Below are positions 43,617 through 51,598 of a stretch of DNA of 64,000 bases, one piece after another. A model generated the notes under the pieces. The model saw only the letters and a list, made by a program, of their open reading frames with translations, was not told the DNA's origin and made no database searches. The number at the start of each line of letters is the position of its first letter. Within the stretch, counting starts at the first letter, position 1. Origin of the DNA: Erysipelotrichaceae bacterium (GTDB lineage Bacteria; Bacillota_I; Bacilli_A; Erysipelotrichales; Erysipelotrichaceae); assembly GCA_017473335.1 (NCBI GenBank), contig JAFULN010000040.1:54728-118727 (forward strand). The letters are read 5' to 3'. A program made the position numbers and the translations under genes.

Positions 43617-44837
43617 CTATTTGCTCAGCCCTTGAAAAAAACAATCACCTTCTAGGATATCTTTAACTTTACTTGCATCTTTTTCTATATCCATGAATCT
43701 TAAATTTTTATCCTTTCGCAGCATATCAAATTGACTTTTCCCAAACATTTTAATCAAGTTAGAAATATACGAAAACATTGCTGAATCGTCATGACATAAA
43801 ATAAGTATTTCATGAACAGAAAGAAATAGATCCTTAATGATATCTTCATCTGTAATATCCAAAGAATGCCCCATAACAACCAAATTAACGTTATCTTTAG
43901 AATTTTTAATTTCTGAAATCCAAGATAAATAATCAATATCCGTTGAATACAAAACTCTTTGAAAATACTTCTTAAAAGCAACAAAAGAAGTATCTACAGT
44001 ATCACCGTCATCATAGAAATCTGGATTAACACCTAAAACGATTCTCTCATTTACGTTTCCATGGATATGAAAAATTGGGTTATCTGAATAGCCTTTTTCA
44101 AACGTATTTGTATAATTGAACGTTAATATAAAATCAGCATAATTAAATGGTTAATATTTTATAATTGGCTCATTTTCAAAAATATAAGATACTGTCGAAT
44201 CAACAAAGCAATCTAAATATAACTTTAAAGCTTCAGATAACTCATTTAATTGATTTATCAATTTCTTAACTATTTTCTCATGATTACTATGTCTTATTCC
44301 TGAGCTAAGAGGATATTCAACGATATACTCATCAGATACTTTAGAAATAACAGTAATATCCAAACTATCGCTAAAATATCTTTCTAGGAAAAAATCAAAT
44401 TCATTAATAATGAAATTGTGAGTGTTATCTTTTAAAACAGTGCATTGTCCGAATTGAGGAGTATCTTGTTTCTTTAATTCACGAAAAGCTTCAAGAACAA
44501 CAGCAACTTCCTTTTCAAAATCAATCCATCCGACATCTTTATTAAACGTTTTGTTCAAATACTTAAACCAATAATTATCGATTGCAAGCTGAATCAATCT
44601 TTTTACTTTGTTTTGATCAAGCTCACATTTGGAATATGCTGCATTGTGTTTTTCATAGCATTTATCTATATATCCATCAATTTCACGCAAAGAATCCTTA
44701 CCCAATACATCCGCTACAGTATTAAACTTTTGACTTTGATGAGAAATCAAAAAATCAACGGTATGAAGAAAGTTATGATATTTAGTCGGAAGACTATGAT
44801 ACAAATCAAAACCATTTCCTAATAATAAAACATTCAT
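43617..44837 (-). pseudogene. AbiH-family abortive infection gene interrupted by one stop codon
   Basis: From ATG 44837 (AAAGGG 5 bases upstream) the frame has LLLGNGFDLYHSLPTKYHNF, the AbiH N-terminal motif, and runs to a TAA at 44151-44153. Past that codon the same frame continues with NYADFILTFNYTNTFEKGYS and FHIHGNVNERIVLGVNP, the second AbiH signature, to 43617. The total of about 406 codons equals a normal AbiH protein. A single base change would restore it. It could be a pseudogene, a two-part protein with an internal start at 43952 (which would lack the second signature), or a sequencing error. Confidence 0.8.
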
Positions 44838-44848
44838 ATATGCCCTTT

Positions 44849-45547
44849 CTACCAAAGCATTGGATTTTTAAAACATCTGATAATATCATCTGAAACTTTT
44901 AAATTATCTTTGAACTCTTCATAGCTAATCATATGAGATTCATACAATTTATTTGATGGTGCAAATAGCGCTTGCTCCCAATAACAACCATTATTATCTT
45001 CTAACTGCAATGAAAGTGAAGCACTGAACATACCTGAAAGAATCATATTATTTGTATAATATATTTTAACAATAATCGTATCATTGGAACTTATATGACA
45101 ATCCAACACTTCAGAATAGTTTAACAGACCATTATGCATATACATTTGAGAATTTCGCACGTCGAACAAACATGAGGTTTGTTTAAAATTACTCACTAAG
45201 GATATCTGTCTTATATCTACTGAGCCAACATTTTTTAAGGTATATTCAACAAATCCTCTATTCTTTATATCAAAGCATTCCTTCTTATAATGCGCGAAAT
45301 ATTTATCTTCAGAAAAAGTAACTTTCACTAAAGGTGCTACATATACATCCATATCCCCAGGAGCACCAAAAAACTTAGGATTAGTTAAACAATCTCTATA
45401 TCCTATAATTTTTAATTCTGGTCGTTTAATCATACCTTGTTGAATTCCTTGGCTTTTTCTCTTATATGAACACTTTATAAAATACGCAGTTATAAGAGAA
45501 GTCAATAAACATGACGTAAATATGATGATAATTATTTCTTTATCCAT
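44849..45547 (-). CDS. Membrane-anchored protein of unknown function next to AbiH
   Basis: 232 aa. One N-terminal membrane helix (about 4-24) followed by a basic stop-transfer stretch; the remaining 190 residues are mostly beta strands on the cytoplasmic side if the basic rule holds. No family recognised. It ends 11 bases before the AbiH start, so the two were probably expressed together, and it may be a partner of AbiH. Confidence 0.6.
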   Translation of the reverse strand: MDKEIIIIIFTSCLLTSLITAYFIKCSYKRKSQGIQQGMIKRPELKIIGYRDCLTNPKFFGAPGDMDVYVAPLVKVTFSEDKYFAHYKKECFDIKNRGFVEYTLKNVGSVDIRQISLVSNFKQTSCLFDVRNSQMYMHNGLLNYSEVLDCHISSNDTIIVKIYYTNNMILSGMFSASLSLQLEDNNGCYWEQALFAPSNKLYESHMISYEEFKDNLKVSDDIIRCFKNPMLW

Positions 45548-45625
45548 AAACTCCTCATAATTATATTGAATAAATGTATTTTCTATAATTCATTTAACAA
45601 CATTATACCATTATCCCCAAAGAAA

Positions 45626-45650
45626 AAGATGTGTATTTTGTACACATCTT
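45626..45650. terminator. Hairpin between unknown genes
   Basis: AAGATGTGTA (45626-45635) pairs perfectly with TACACATCTT (45641-45650) around a 5-base loop. It lies past the end of the minus-strand gene at 45672 and probably terminates it. Confidence 0.6.
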
Positions 45651-45671
45651 CATTTCAATTAATCTGTTCAA

Positions 45672-45986
45672 TCAAATATCTGTAAAATGCCTGAGAACTC
45701 TTCTGATAAAAGCATCAATATCATGAAAGTTTCCTTTAAATAGAACTTTCTGATCACATTTAATCCTGATTCTTCGAAACACATTAAATTCAGTAAATGT
45801 AAAAATCTTATCCGGATAATCCCTTAAACATTTATCCAGCTCATGCTTTACTAAATCAGATACCGAACCATACCTTATCAGCATTGCATGAGCATAACAA
45901 GAGATATCTGTTACTCTTAAATCTTTGATCGTCTGTTTTCTAACAAACGCTGCAGGTGTATTAAATACTGTTGTTTTCATTCCCAT
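45672..45986 (-). CDS. Hypothetical protein
   Basis: 104 aa, or 102 from the ATG at 45980. Mixed alpha/beta with several arginine and lysine residues (VFRRIRIKCDQK, RRVLRHF); no signal peptide, no membrane segment, no recognised domain. The ribosome binding site is poor. It lies alone between the decayed EVE-DUF3883 copy and the AbiH region. It may be real or a leftover of a mobile element. Confidence 0.45.
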   Translation of the reverse strand: MGMKTTVFNTPAAFVRKQTIKDLRVTDISCYAHAMLIRYGSVSDLVKHELDKCLRDYPDKIFTFTEFNVFRRIRIKCDQKVLFKGNFHDIDAFIRRVLRHFTDI

Positions 45987-46128
45987 CGCTCATTTTCATC
46001 GATTCCAGCTGTACCACCTAATTCAATAGGTTGGTGGAAGATCATCGGACTGGACCCCTACCTTCATTCTCAATAAAAAGTACTAATATAGTTTAATGAA
46101 TAAATTAGTAAAGGACAAGAATTAATTC

Positions 46129-47125
46129 TCATTCTTCCAAATTTGCAGTGTATTGTTTAGGTTTAAACGCTTCTTCAGGAATCTGATCAAATCTCATGAC
46201 TTTAATCTTAGCTTCATTCTTTGTATCATAGACACAATAAATAAAATAACGATCTGGATGCTGCTTAGCAAATTCAACTTCATTTTCTGACATAAAGAAT
46301 GGTGTATCCGAATTCCCTTCAGTTATTTTTACTTCAATGTACATTGGCTCCTGATCATCGATTTCCGTTACAACAATATCATAGCCACATGTATCATCGG
46401 TTTCGGATACCATATTTACCAGAGCTAGTTTGTAAGCATTATCCATTTCTTTCTTAACCATTTCAAAGTAATCAACAACAAGCTGTTCATCTGAATCACC
46501 AAGCTTTTTATGGTTTATCATGCTTTCTGCTTCTTTGTTTACATTTACTTTATATGGTTTCTTAGACTTAGGTTGTACTTCTTTAGCAAGTGGAACTAAT
46601 TCATCAACCTGTAATTTAGACAATTCAGGCTTTTTAAACTTGCTTGTTTTCTTTTTTGTTTTGTCTTAAATAACTGAAAGATCCTCATGATAAACACCCG
46701 CGCCTTTAAATAGAACTGACCTAATTCCTTGAAATAGAAAACATGTATCCAATGTTGCGTTTACCAGTCTCTTTGATAATTGGTGAATACTTTTCTGGCA
46801 ACAAATGTTTAAATTCATCAATATGATCCATTAACTTGTAATTTGACTGTACAACTTCAAAGTTCACATCACAACGTAAACCATCCTTGTTCCAAACATC
46901 ACCTTTAAATTCATGCTGTGCTGGATAGCATTCAGTTTGAGCAACACCAACAGCATAAATACTGTTACCAACCAAACTAATAATGACATCATTCACTCGA
47001 ACATCATTTAAAGTATCCCAATGAAACTGATGATTCCCCTTTTTATCTGTAATAGGAGCCCATATAAAATTACGATTAATTTCTGTGCGATACGTTTTAT
47101 TCTGCATAACAACAAAATACTTCAT
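46129..47125 (-). pseudogene. Decayed copy of the EVE-like/DUF3883 gene
   Basis: From ATG 47125 the frame closely follows the intact gene at 49787-50785 (MKYFVVMQNKTYR, WAPITDKKGNHQFHWDTLND) until about 46735. There it shifts, and a stop follows at 46721. The next about 100 bases still encode pieces such as ELGQFYLK, GAGVYHEDLSVI and DKTKKKTSKF, but in different frames and with an internal stop. The open part from 46623 carries the DUF3883 domain (GYDI, YIEVK). Several lesions show old decay. Confidence 0.88.
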
Positions 47126-47141
47126 AGCTTTATCCTCCATT

Positions 47142-47383
47142 ATTTAATCTCTTGATCCAATTGATCAAATAGTGGTGAATCAAAGAATTCTCTTAATGTA
47201 ATTTCAGCACCATCACAAAGCTTTTTTCAGTGACACTACACCTGAATTCATACTTTTAGAATTAAGCATACTGTAAATAGTAGATGGAGAAACATCAGAT
47301 AGATTCGCTAACTCATTAACCGTTATTTCTTTTCCCTTACAAATTTCAATTATTCTTTTAGCTACTGCTTCTTTTGCATTCAT
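47142..47383 (-). pseudogene. Decayed XRE-family regulator, paralogue of 50798-51040
   Basis: From ATG 47383 it reads MNAKEAVAKRIIEICKGKEI and TVNELANLSDVSPSTIYSML, a helix-turn-helix close to the intact copy. One extra A in an A-run near 47226 shifts the frame and ends it early; correcting it gives CDGAEITLREFFDSPLFDQL to a stop at 47142. The lesion and the downstream decay indicate that the whole module is dead. Confidence 0.85.
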
Positions 47384-47386
47384 AAA

Positions 47387-47403
47387 CTATACCTCTTGTA
47401 TAG
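47387..47403. promoter_or_regulatory. Operator-like palindrome of the decayed module
   Basis: CTATAC-CTCTT-GTATAG covers the ribosome binding site of the XRE pseudogene. It matches the palindrome at 51044-51059 of the intact module, with paired changes in both arms. A TACAAT -10-like box lies just upstream in both modules. Confidence 0.6.
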
Positions 47404-47464
47404 TCATTGTATAGAAAAGGTTATATGAACTAGTGTGTGGGTGTAGAGGTCTTGATAAAAAAAG

Positions 47465-47512
47465 CCTCTTTTTCTATGATATTTGTACCACCAAAACGCA
47501 TAGAAAGAGAGG
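47465..47512. repeat. Inverted repeat
   Basis: CCTCTTTTTCTATG (47465-47478) pairs with CATAGAAAGAGAGG (47499-47512) with one mismatch around a 20-base loop. It may be a terminator, a small transposon remnant or a regulatory hairpin. Confidence 0.5.
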
Positions 47513-47540
47513 TAGTTTTATTGTATGTTGTTTTCTAATC

Positions 47541-47593
47541 ACTATCAGATTCATTACATATAGATACCTTATCATCAATACATAGGATACAAA
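47541..47593. repeat. 53-bp dispersed repeat, copy 2
   Basis: Same orientation as 35832-35884, with three mismatches. The minus-strand frame CILCIDDKVSICNESDS is preserved and ends in a stop, but here a TGA stands two codons ahead of it, so no longer gene survives. It lies just past the terminator of the antiporter operon. Confidence 0.7.
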
Positions 47594-47611
47594 ATCATGT
47601 AAAAGGCATAA

Positions 47612-47636
47612 TAAAAGGCCTCTATACAAGAGACCT
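47612..47636 (-). terminator. Terminator of the antiporter operon
   Basis: On the minus strand AGGTCTC (47630-47636) pairs with GAGGCCT (47616-47622) with one G-U pair and is followed by TTTAT. It lies 18 bases past the antiporter stop. Confidence 0.65.
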
Positions 47637-47653
47637 AACTAAGTGATATTGAA

Positions 47654-48820
47654 CTACTGAATTTCTCCAGCTTTTTTCAATGCCATTTTTGTAACAAGTG
47701 GACCAATAATTTCATAAATGACTGTCCCACATAAAATAACAGTCTGAATCTGTGCTCCATATTCAGGAACAATAGTTAAGCTTGTTGATGCAAGACCAAT
47801 CGCAACACCTGCCTGTGGAATCAGTGTAAAACCAAGATATTTCTGAACAACAGGAGCTGCTTTGGATACCTTTGCCCCTGCATAAGCACCAAGTACTTTT
47901 CCAACAACACGGAAAACAATATAGATCAAACCAATAAATCCAACGGATGAAAGTACTGAGATATTCAGTTCCGCGCCTGACAGAAAGAAAAACAGCATAA
48001 ATAGTGGAGGTGTGATGCGGTCAGTCAGTGCAAATACAGTTTCATACTGATCTGAAAGATTAACAAATACAGCACTCATCGCCATACACCCTAATAGTGA
48101 AGATAAGTGGAACATTTCACAGATTCCAAGACACACAAACACCATAGCAAATGTGACAGACATGCGGTTTCCTCGTCCAGTAAAGATCTTAACTAAATAT
48201 GCATAAACAACACCAAACAATGCCCCAGCAATTAGTGCGCCAACAATTTCAACTGTTGGATCAATCAAAGCAGATGTGACTGAAGCATTTGGATTAGCAA
48301 GTACTTTTGCAATCGCAACTGAGATGCCAAACCCCATCAATGCTACTGCATCATCAATCGCAACAACAGGAAGCAGTGTACTTGTTACAGGACCTTTTGC
48401 CTTGTACTGACGTACTACCATCAATGTTGCTGCTGGAGCAGTTGCAGAAGCAATTGCACCAAGCATAAGAGAAAAACGAACGTCATGTCTTGTTAAAATT
48501 AAAGCCGCATCAACTACCAGAATTGCAAAAAGACCTTCCATGATGGCAATAATTACAGGTGCCTTCCCTACTTTTTTCAAATAGCTCAGTTTAAATTCTG
48601 CACCAATTGACAATGCAATAAATCCTAAGGCTACAGTAGGAATAAATGAAAGTGTGTGCATGATTTCTTCAGGCATGATATTCAGACAATAAGGACCTGC
48701 TAAAAGACCAATCAAAAGATATCCTGTAACATTTGGCAAGTGAATCTTTTTCATCAATTTTCCAGAGAACAGTGCTAAAAATACAGCCACTGCCAAGCAT
48801 ACATAAATATTAGTCAGCAT
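47654..48820 (-). CDS. Kef-type cation:proton antiporter (CPA2 family)
   Basis: 388 aa with about 12 membrane segments and no C-terminal regulatory domain. LPNVTGYLLIGLLAGPYCLN near the N-terminus and GAIASATAPAATLMVVRQYK then VVAIDDAVALMGFGIS (the ion-binding Asp-Asp region, about 155-165) are CPA2 hallmarks. It exchanges Na+ or K+ for protons across the membrane. Its start overlaps the PII-like gene by 11 bases. Confidence 0.9.
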   Translation of the reverse strand: MLTNIYVCLAVAVFLALFSGKLMKKIHLPNVTGYLLIGLLAGPYCLNIMPEEIMHTLSFIPTVALGFIALSIGAEFKLSYLKKVGKAPVIIAIMEGLFAILVVDAALILTRHDVRFSLMLGAIASATAPAATLMVVRQYKAKGPVTSTLLPVVAIDDAVALMGFGISVAIAKVLANPNASVTSALIDPTVEIVGALIAGALFGVVYAYLVKIFTGRGNRMSVTFAMVFVCLGICEMFHLSSLLGCMAMSAVFVNLSDQYETVFALTDRITPPLFMLFFFLSGAELNISVLSSVGFIGLIYIVFRVVGKVLGAYAGAKVSKAAPVVQKYLGFTLIPQAGVAIGLASTSLTIVPEYGAQIQTVILCGTVIYEIIGPLVTKMALKKAGEIQ

Positions 48821-49157
48821 AATGCTTATTTAAACCCTCACAGTAATAAACAGGCAAAGAGAAAATAATACCTGTATTAGGTTTAGAAAGATCGACAACT
48901 TTCTTAATTGTATTAGCAATAGGTACAATCTCACTATCCTCTGCAACACACATCAACAATTTCACCTGTTCCTTTTCTTCAGATGAAAGCAGCTGACGCA
49001 GTGCACCAAACATAGGAATATCTTCCATATTGGCCAAAGATTCTCCCATACCCTTTGCATCAAGGATAGTTCCTCCACGAACTCCTGCTTCAGCAAGTTC
49101 ATGTAAAATATCATTCAATAAATGAGTCTGTTTCAAGATAAAAAATAAAATCTGCAT
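48810..49157 (-). CDS. PII-like (GlnB-fold) regulatory protein paired with the antiporter
   Basis: 115 aa. The ferredoxin-like fold of PII proteins is suggested by MQILFFILKQTHLLNDILHE, AGVRGGTILDAKGM and a VYYCEGL end. The T-loop is short and lacks the classic tyrosine region. Such PII-like proteins are often encoded directly before CPA2 antiporters and probably gate them in response to a nucleotide. The overlap of 11 bases with the antiporter supports this. Confidence 0.75.
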   Translation of the reverse strand: MQILFFILKQTHLLNDILHELAEAGVRGGTILDAKGMGESLANMEDIPMFGALRQLLSSEEKEQVKLLMCVAEDSEIVPIANTIKKVVDLSKPNTGIIFSLPVYYCEGLNKHYAD

Positions 49158-49383
49158 ATGATTTCCTCCTTTTTTACGTTGGTTATTATACGCTTAAAAA
49201 TCATGAATTCAATACACAAAACCCTACAGATTTAACAAAAAAAATTTATTTTTTCACAACCAAAACAATGATATCTTTTACCTTTCAAACTTAAATTCTA
49301 ATAATTCTTGTTTAGAAAAAAACATTCTCCATCATTGAACAACCACTAAATTCTATATATAATCATGATTATGAGGTAAACCT

Positions 49384-49776
49384 ATGAAAACTATCCATGT
49401 CGTAGCAGCCATTATAGAAAAAGAAGATAAGATTCTCATTGCACAGCGTCTTAAAGGTGAACATCAGGGATTATGGGAATTTCCAGGTGGCAAAGTAGAA
49501 GACAATGAAACCAATGAACAAGCTCTTATTAGAGAAATCAAAGAAGAGTTTGAAACAGACATTCAAATCAATACATATCTATCGACCATAGAGTATCAAT
49601 ACCCTCACTTCAATTTAGTGATGGATTGTTATATCTGTACACTTATATCAGAGTCCATGCATCTTAATGATCACTCAGCAATACGCTGGATTTATCCACA
49701 AGATGCAAACATCAACTGGGTACCAGCAGATGTACTTGTTATAGAAACATACAAATCCTCAGTCATAACTGACTGA
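49384..49776 (+). CDS. MutT-like Nudix hydrolase (8-oxo-dGTP diphosphatase type)
   Basis: 130 aa, the size of MutT. The Nudix box GGKVEDNETNEQALIREIKE then EF is intact (G-x5-E-x7-RE-x2-EE form, about 37-59). VVAAIIEKEDKILIAQRLKG and the LWEFPGG lead-in match MutT proteins that remove oxidised nucleotides. A GAGGT motif precedes the start. It stands alone and ends in a shared terminator. Confidence 0.9.
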   Translation: MKTIHVVAAIIEKEDKILIAQRLKGEHQGLWEFPGGKVEDNETNEQALIREIKEEFETDIQINTYLSTIEYQYPHFNLVMDCYICTLISESMHLNDHSAIRWIYPQDANINWVPADVLVIETYKSSVITD

Positions 49777-49788
49777 GGATTGTTTTTT
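49754..49788. terminator. Bidirectional terminator between mutT-like and EVE-DUF3883 genes
   Basis: AATCCTCAGTC (49754-49764) pairs perfectly with GACTGAGGATT (49771-49781), followed by GTTTTTTAT. It serves both convergent genes. Confidence 0.85.
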
Positions 49789-50785
49789 ATTCTTTGACAT
49801 TGATGACATATTGTTTTGGTTTAAAAGCTTCTTCTGGGATTTCATCAAATCTCATCACCTTGATTTTTGCTTCATTTTTCGTATCATACACACGATAAAT
49901 AAAGTATCGATCAGAATGTTTCTTTGCAAACTCTACTTCATTTTCAGACATAAAGAAAGGAGTATCCCAATTACCTTCTGTTGTCTTTACTTCGATGTAC
50001 ATTGGCTCTTCATCTTGTATTTCAGAAATCATAATATCATATCCGCAAGTATCATCTGTTTTTGACACTAAATTAACTAAAGCAAGCTTATAAGCATCAT
50101 CTTGTTCTTTTTTCCATTTTTCAAAGAATTCAGCAACAAATTCTTCTCCTGAATCTCCAAGTTTTTTGTTGTTAATCAAAGTTTCAGCTTCATGTTTTAC
50201 ATTCACTTTATACGGTTTCTTTGATTTTTCTTGGAGTTCCTTTGCATGAGGAACGATTAGCTCTGGTACAAGTTTAGAATAATCTGGTTTATTAAATTTA
50301 GATACTTTTTTCTTTGTTTTGTCTTTAATAAAAACTAAATCGTCTTTCTGTACACCTGCAGCATTCAATAGAAATTTACCAAACTCATCAGAAATAGAAA
50401 ATAAATATCCAATGTTACATTTTCCAGTTTCTTTAATAATAGGAGAATATTTATCAGGTAAAAGATCTCTAAACTCAGCAATATGATCCATTAACTTATA
50501 ATCAGATTGAACTACTTCGAAATTCACATCACAACGAAGACCATCTTTATTCCAATCATCCCCAGTAAACTCATGTTGTGAAGGATACGCTTCTGTCTGT
50601 GCAATACCTACAGCATAAATACGATTACCAACTAAACTAATAATCACATCGTTAACACGAACATCATTCAATGAATCCCAATGAAACTGATGATGTCCCT
50701 TTTTATCAGTAATAGGTGCCCAAATAAAATTGCGATTAATTTCAATACGATAAGTCTTATTCTGCATAACAACAAAGTACTTCAT
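49787..50785 (-). CDS. EVE-like/DUF3883 protein, candidate modification-dependent defence nuclease
   Basis: 332 aa. The N-terminal about 135 residues (YFVVMQNKTY, FIWAPITDKKG, HWDSLNDVRVNDVIISLVG, IYAVGIAQTE) look like an EVE/PUA-type fold, which in related proteins reads modified bases. After a lysine-rich linker, the C-terminal part is DUF3883: KLGDSGEEFVAEFF (about 208-221), then GYD250 and YIEVKTT (E265-x-K267), fitting a PD-(D/E)xK nuclease core, and FFMSENEVEFAKKH. It follows an XRE regulator by 12 bases. The activity is inferred; sequence-identical enzymes known to me are lacking. A decayed copy lies at 46129-47125. Confidence 0.72.
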   Translation of the reverse strand: MKYFVVMQNKTYRIEINRNFIWAPITDKKGHHQFHWDSLNDVRVNDVIISLVGNRIYAVGIAQTEAYPSQHEFTGDDWNKDGLRCDVNFEVVQSDYKLMDHIAEFRDLLPDKYSPIIKETGKCNIGYLFSISDEFGKFLLNAAGVQKDDLVFIKDKTKKKVSKFNKPDYSKLVPELIVPHAKELQEKSKKPYKVNVKHEAETLINNKKLGDSGEEFVAEFFEKWKKEQDDAYKLALVNLVSKTDDTCGYDIMISEIQDEEPMYIEVKTTEGNWDTPFFMSENEVEFAKKHSDRYFIYRVYDTKNEAKIKVMRFDEIPEEAFKPKQYVINVKE

Positions 50786-50797
50786 AAGATAACCTCA

Positions 50798-51040
50798 CTA
50801 TTTGATTTCCTGTTCTAAATTCTCGAATAATGGTGAATCAAAAAAGTATCGAATTGTAATCTCTGCACCATCACAAATCTTTTGTATTGAAACTACTCCA
50901 GGATTTTTACTCTTTGTATTTAACATGCTGTAAATTGTAGATGGAGAAATACCAGAAAGATTAGCCAATTCATTCACAGTAATCCCCTTCTCTTTACATA
51001 CTTCGTTAATTCTTGCAGCAACTGCATCTTTTGCGTTCAT
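50798..51040 (-). CDS. XRE-family regulator of the EVE-DUF3883 gene
   Basis: 80 aa from ATG 51040; longer starts have no ribosome binding site. The helix-turn-helix covers most of it: MNAKDAVAARINEVC, GITVNELANLSGISPSTIYSML and SKNPGVVSIQKICDG. An SPLF tail follows. Palindromes at 51044-51059 and 51077-51102 sit just upstream and are likely operators. It probably represses itself and the linked nuclease-like gene. Confidence 0.85.
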   Translation of the reverse strand: MNAKDAVAARINEVCKEKGITVNELANLSGISPSTIYSMLNTKSKNPGVVSIQKICDGAEITIRYFFDSPLFENLEQEIK

Positions 51041-51043
51041 AAT

Positions 51044-51059
51044 CCATACCTCTGTATGG
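51044..51059. promoter_or_regulatory. Operator-like palindrome over the xre ribosome binding site
   Basis: CCATAC-CTCT-GTATGG lies 4 bases before the xre start codon. The decayed paralogue has CTATAC-CTCTT-GTATAG at the same place: both arms changed together, so pairing or symmetry has been kept. Confidence 0.7.
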
Positions 51060-51076
51060 TAATTGTATATAAAAAT

Positions 51077-51102
51077 GGGATATATCGTATGCGATATATC
51101 CC
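51077..51102. promoter_or_regulatory. Perfect 11-bp-arm palindrome upstream of xre
   Basis: GGGATATATCG-TATG-CGATATATCCC, without a T-run. It lies about 37 bases before the xre start, near where a -35 region would be, and could be a second operator. Confidence 0.6.
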
Positions 51103-51598
51103 ACTGATTAAACATCTATAAAAAATAATTATTTATTATGATTGTTTTTATTCTTATTTTAATTTTTTATCCATTTTAGTTATTGAACAGACCTCAACAA
51201 AAGCAAATCCATACTCTTTTTAACCTTTACATTTCATTTTAACTCTTAAAAAGTTAAAAGAAATGTTTCGAGTTAAGACCGTGATAATTATTTTTATGGA
51301 ATTTATATGTCAATACACGCACAAATTAGATCGTAAATTTTTACGATTTCTCAAATTTCAATCGCAAAAATGGGCGCACTTGTCCCTACAACACTTCAAA
51401 GGTCTTCCTTCCGTCACACAATATCCATTCCCTATTTTTGTGCAGATGCACACTTTTAAGGAATAGCAGATACAAATCGAACTGAAAACAACCGCTTAGG
51501 AGGCGATCGTTGTTTCGTATAAGACATTACGTGACATCTTTATGAACCGTGGATTAAATTGTATAATTGGTGATCCACACATTCCTTGGATGATTCTT
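51103..51598. other. Gene-free spacer with two hairpins
   Basis: Nearly 500 bases between the XRE module and the Hachiman helicase hold no supported gene. One AT-rich hairpin (51229-51266) has arms ACATTTC/GAAATGT and TTTTAACT/AGTTAAAA with one bulge. A second (51485-51515) has AAACAAC...GTTGTTT with an inner CGC/GCG and a short bulge, and is a likely terminator for the Hachiman genes, which end at 51599. Confidence 0.5.

Noticed and set aside
43754..43984. Separate small gene of 76 codons
   Set aside because: It lies in a shifted frame inside the AbiH reading frame, which has clear family motifs.
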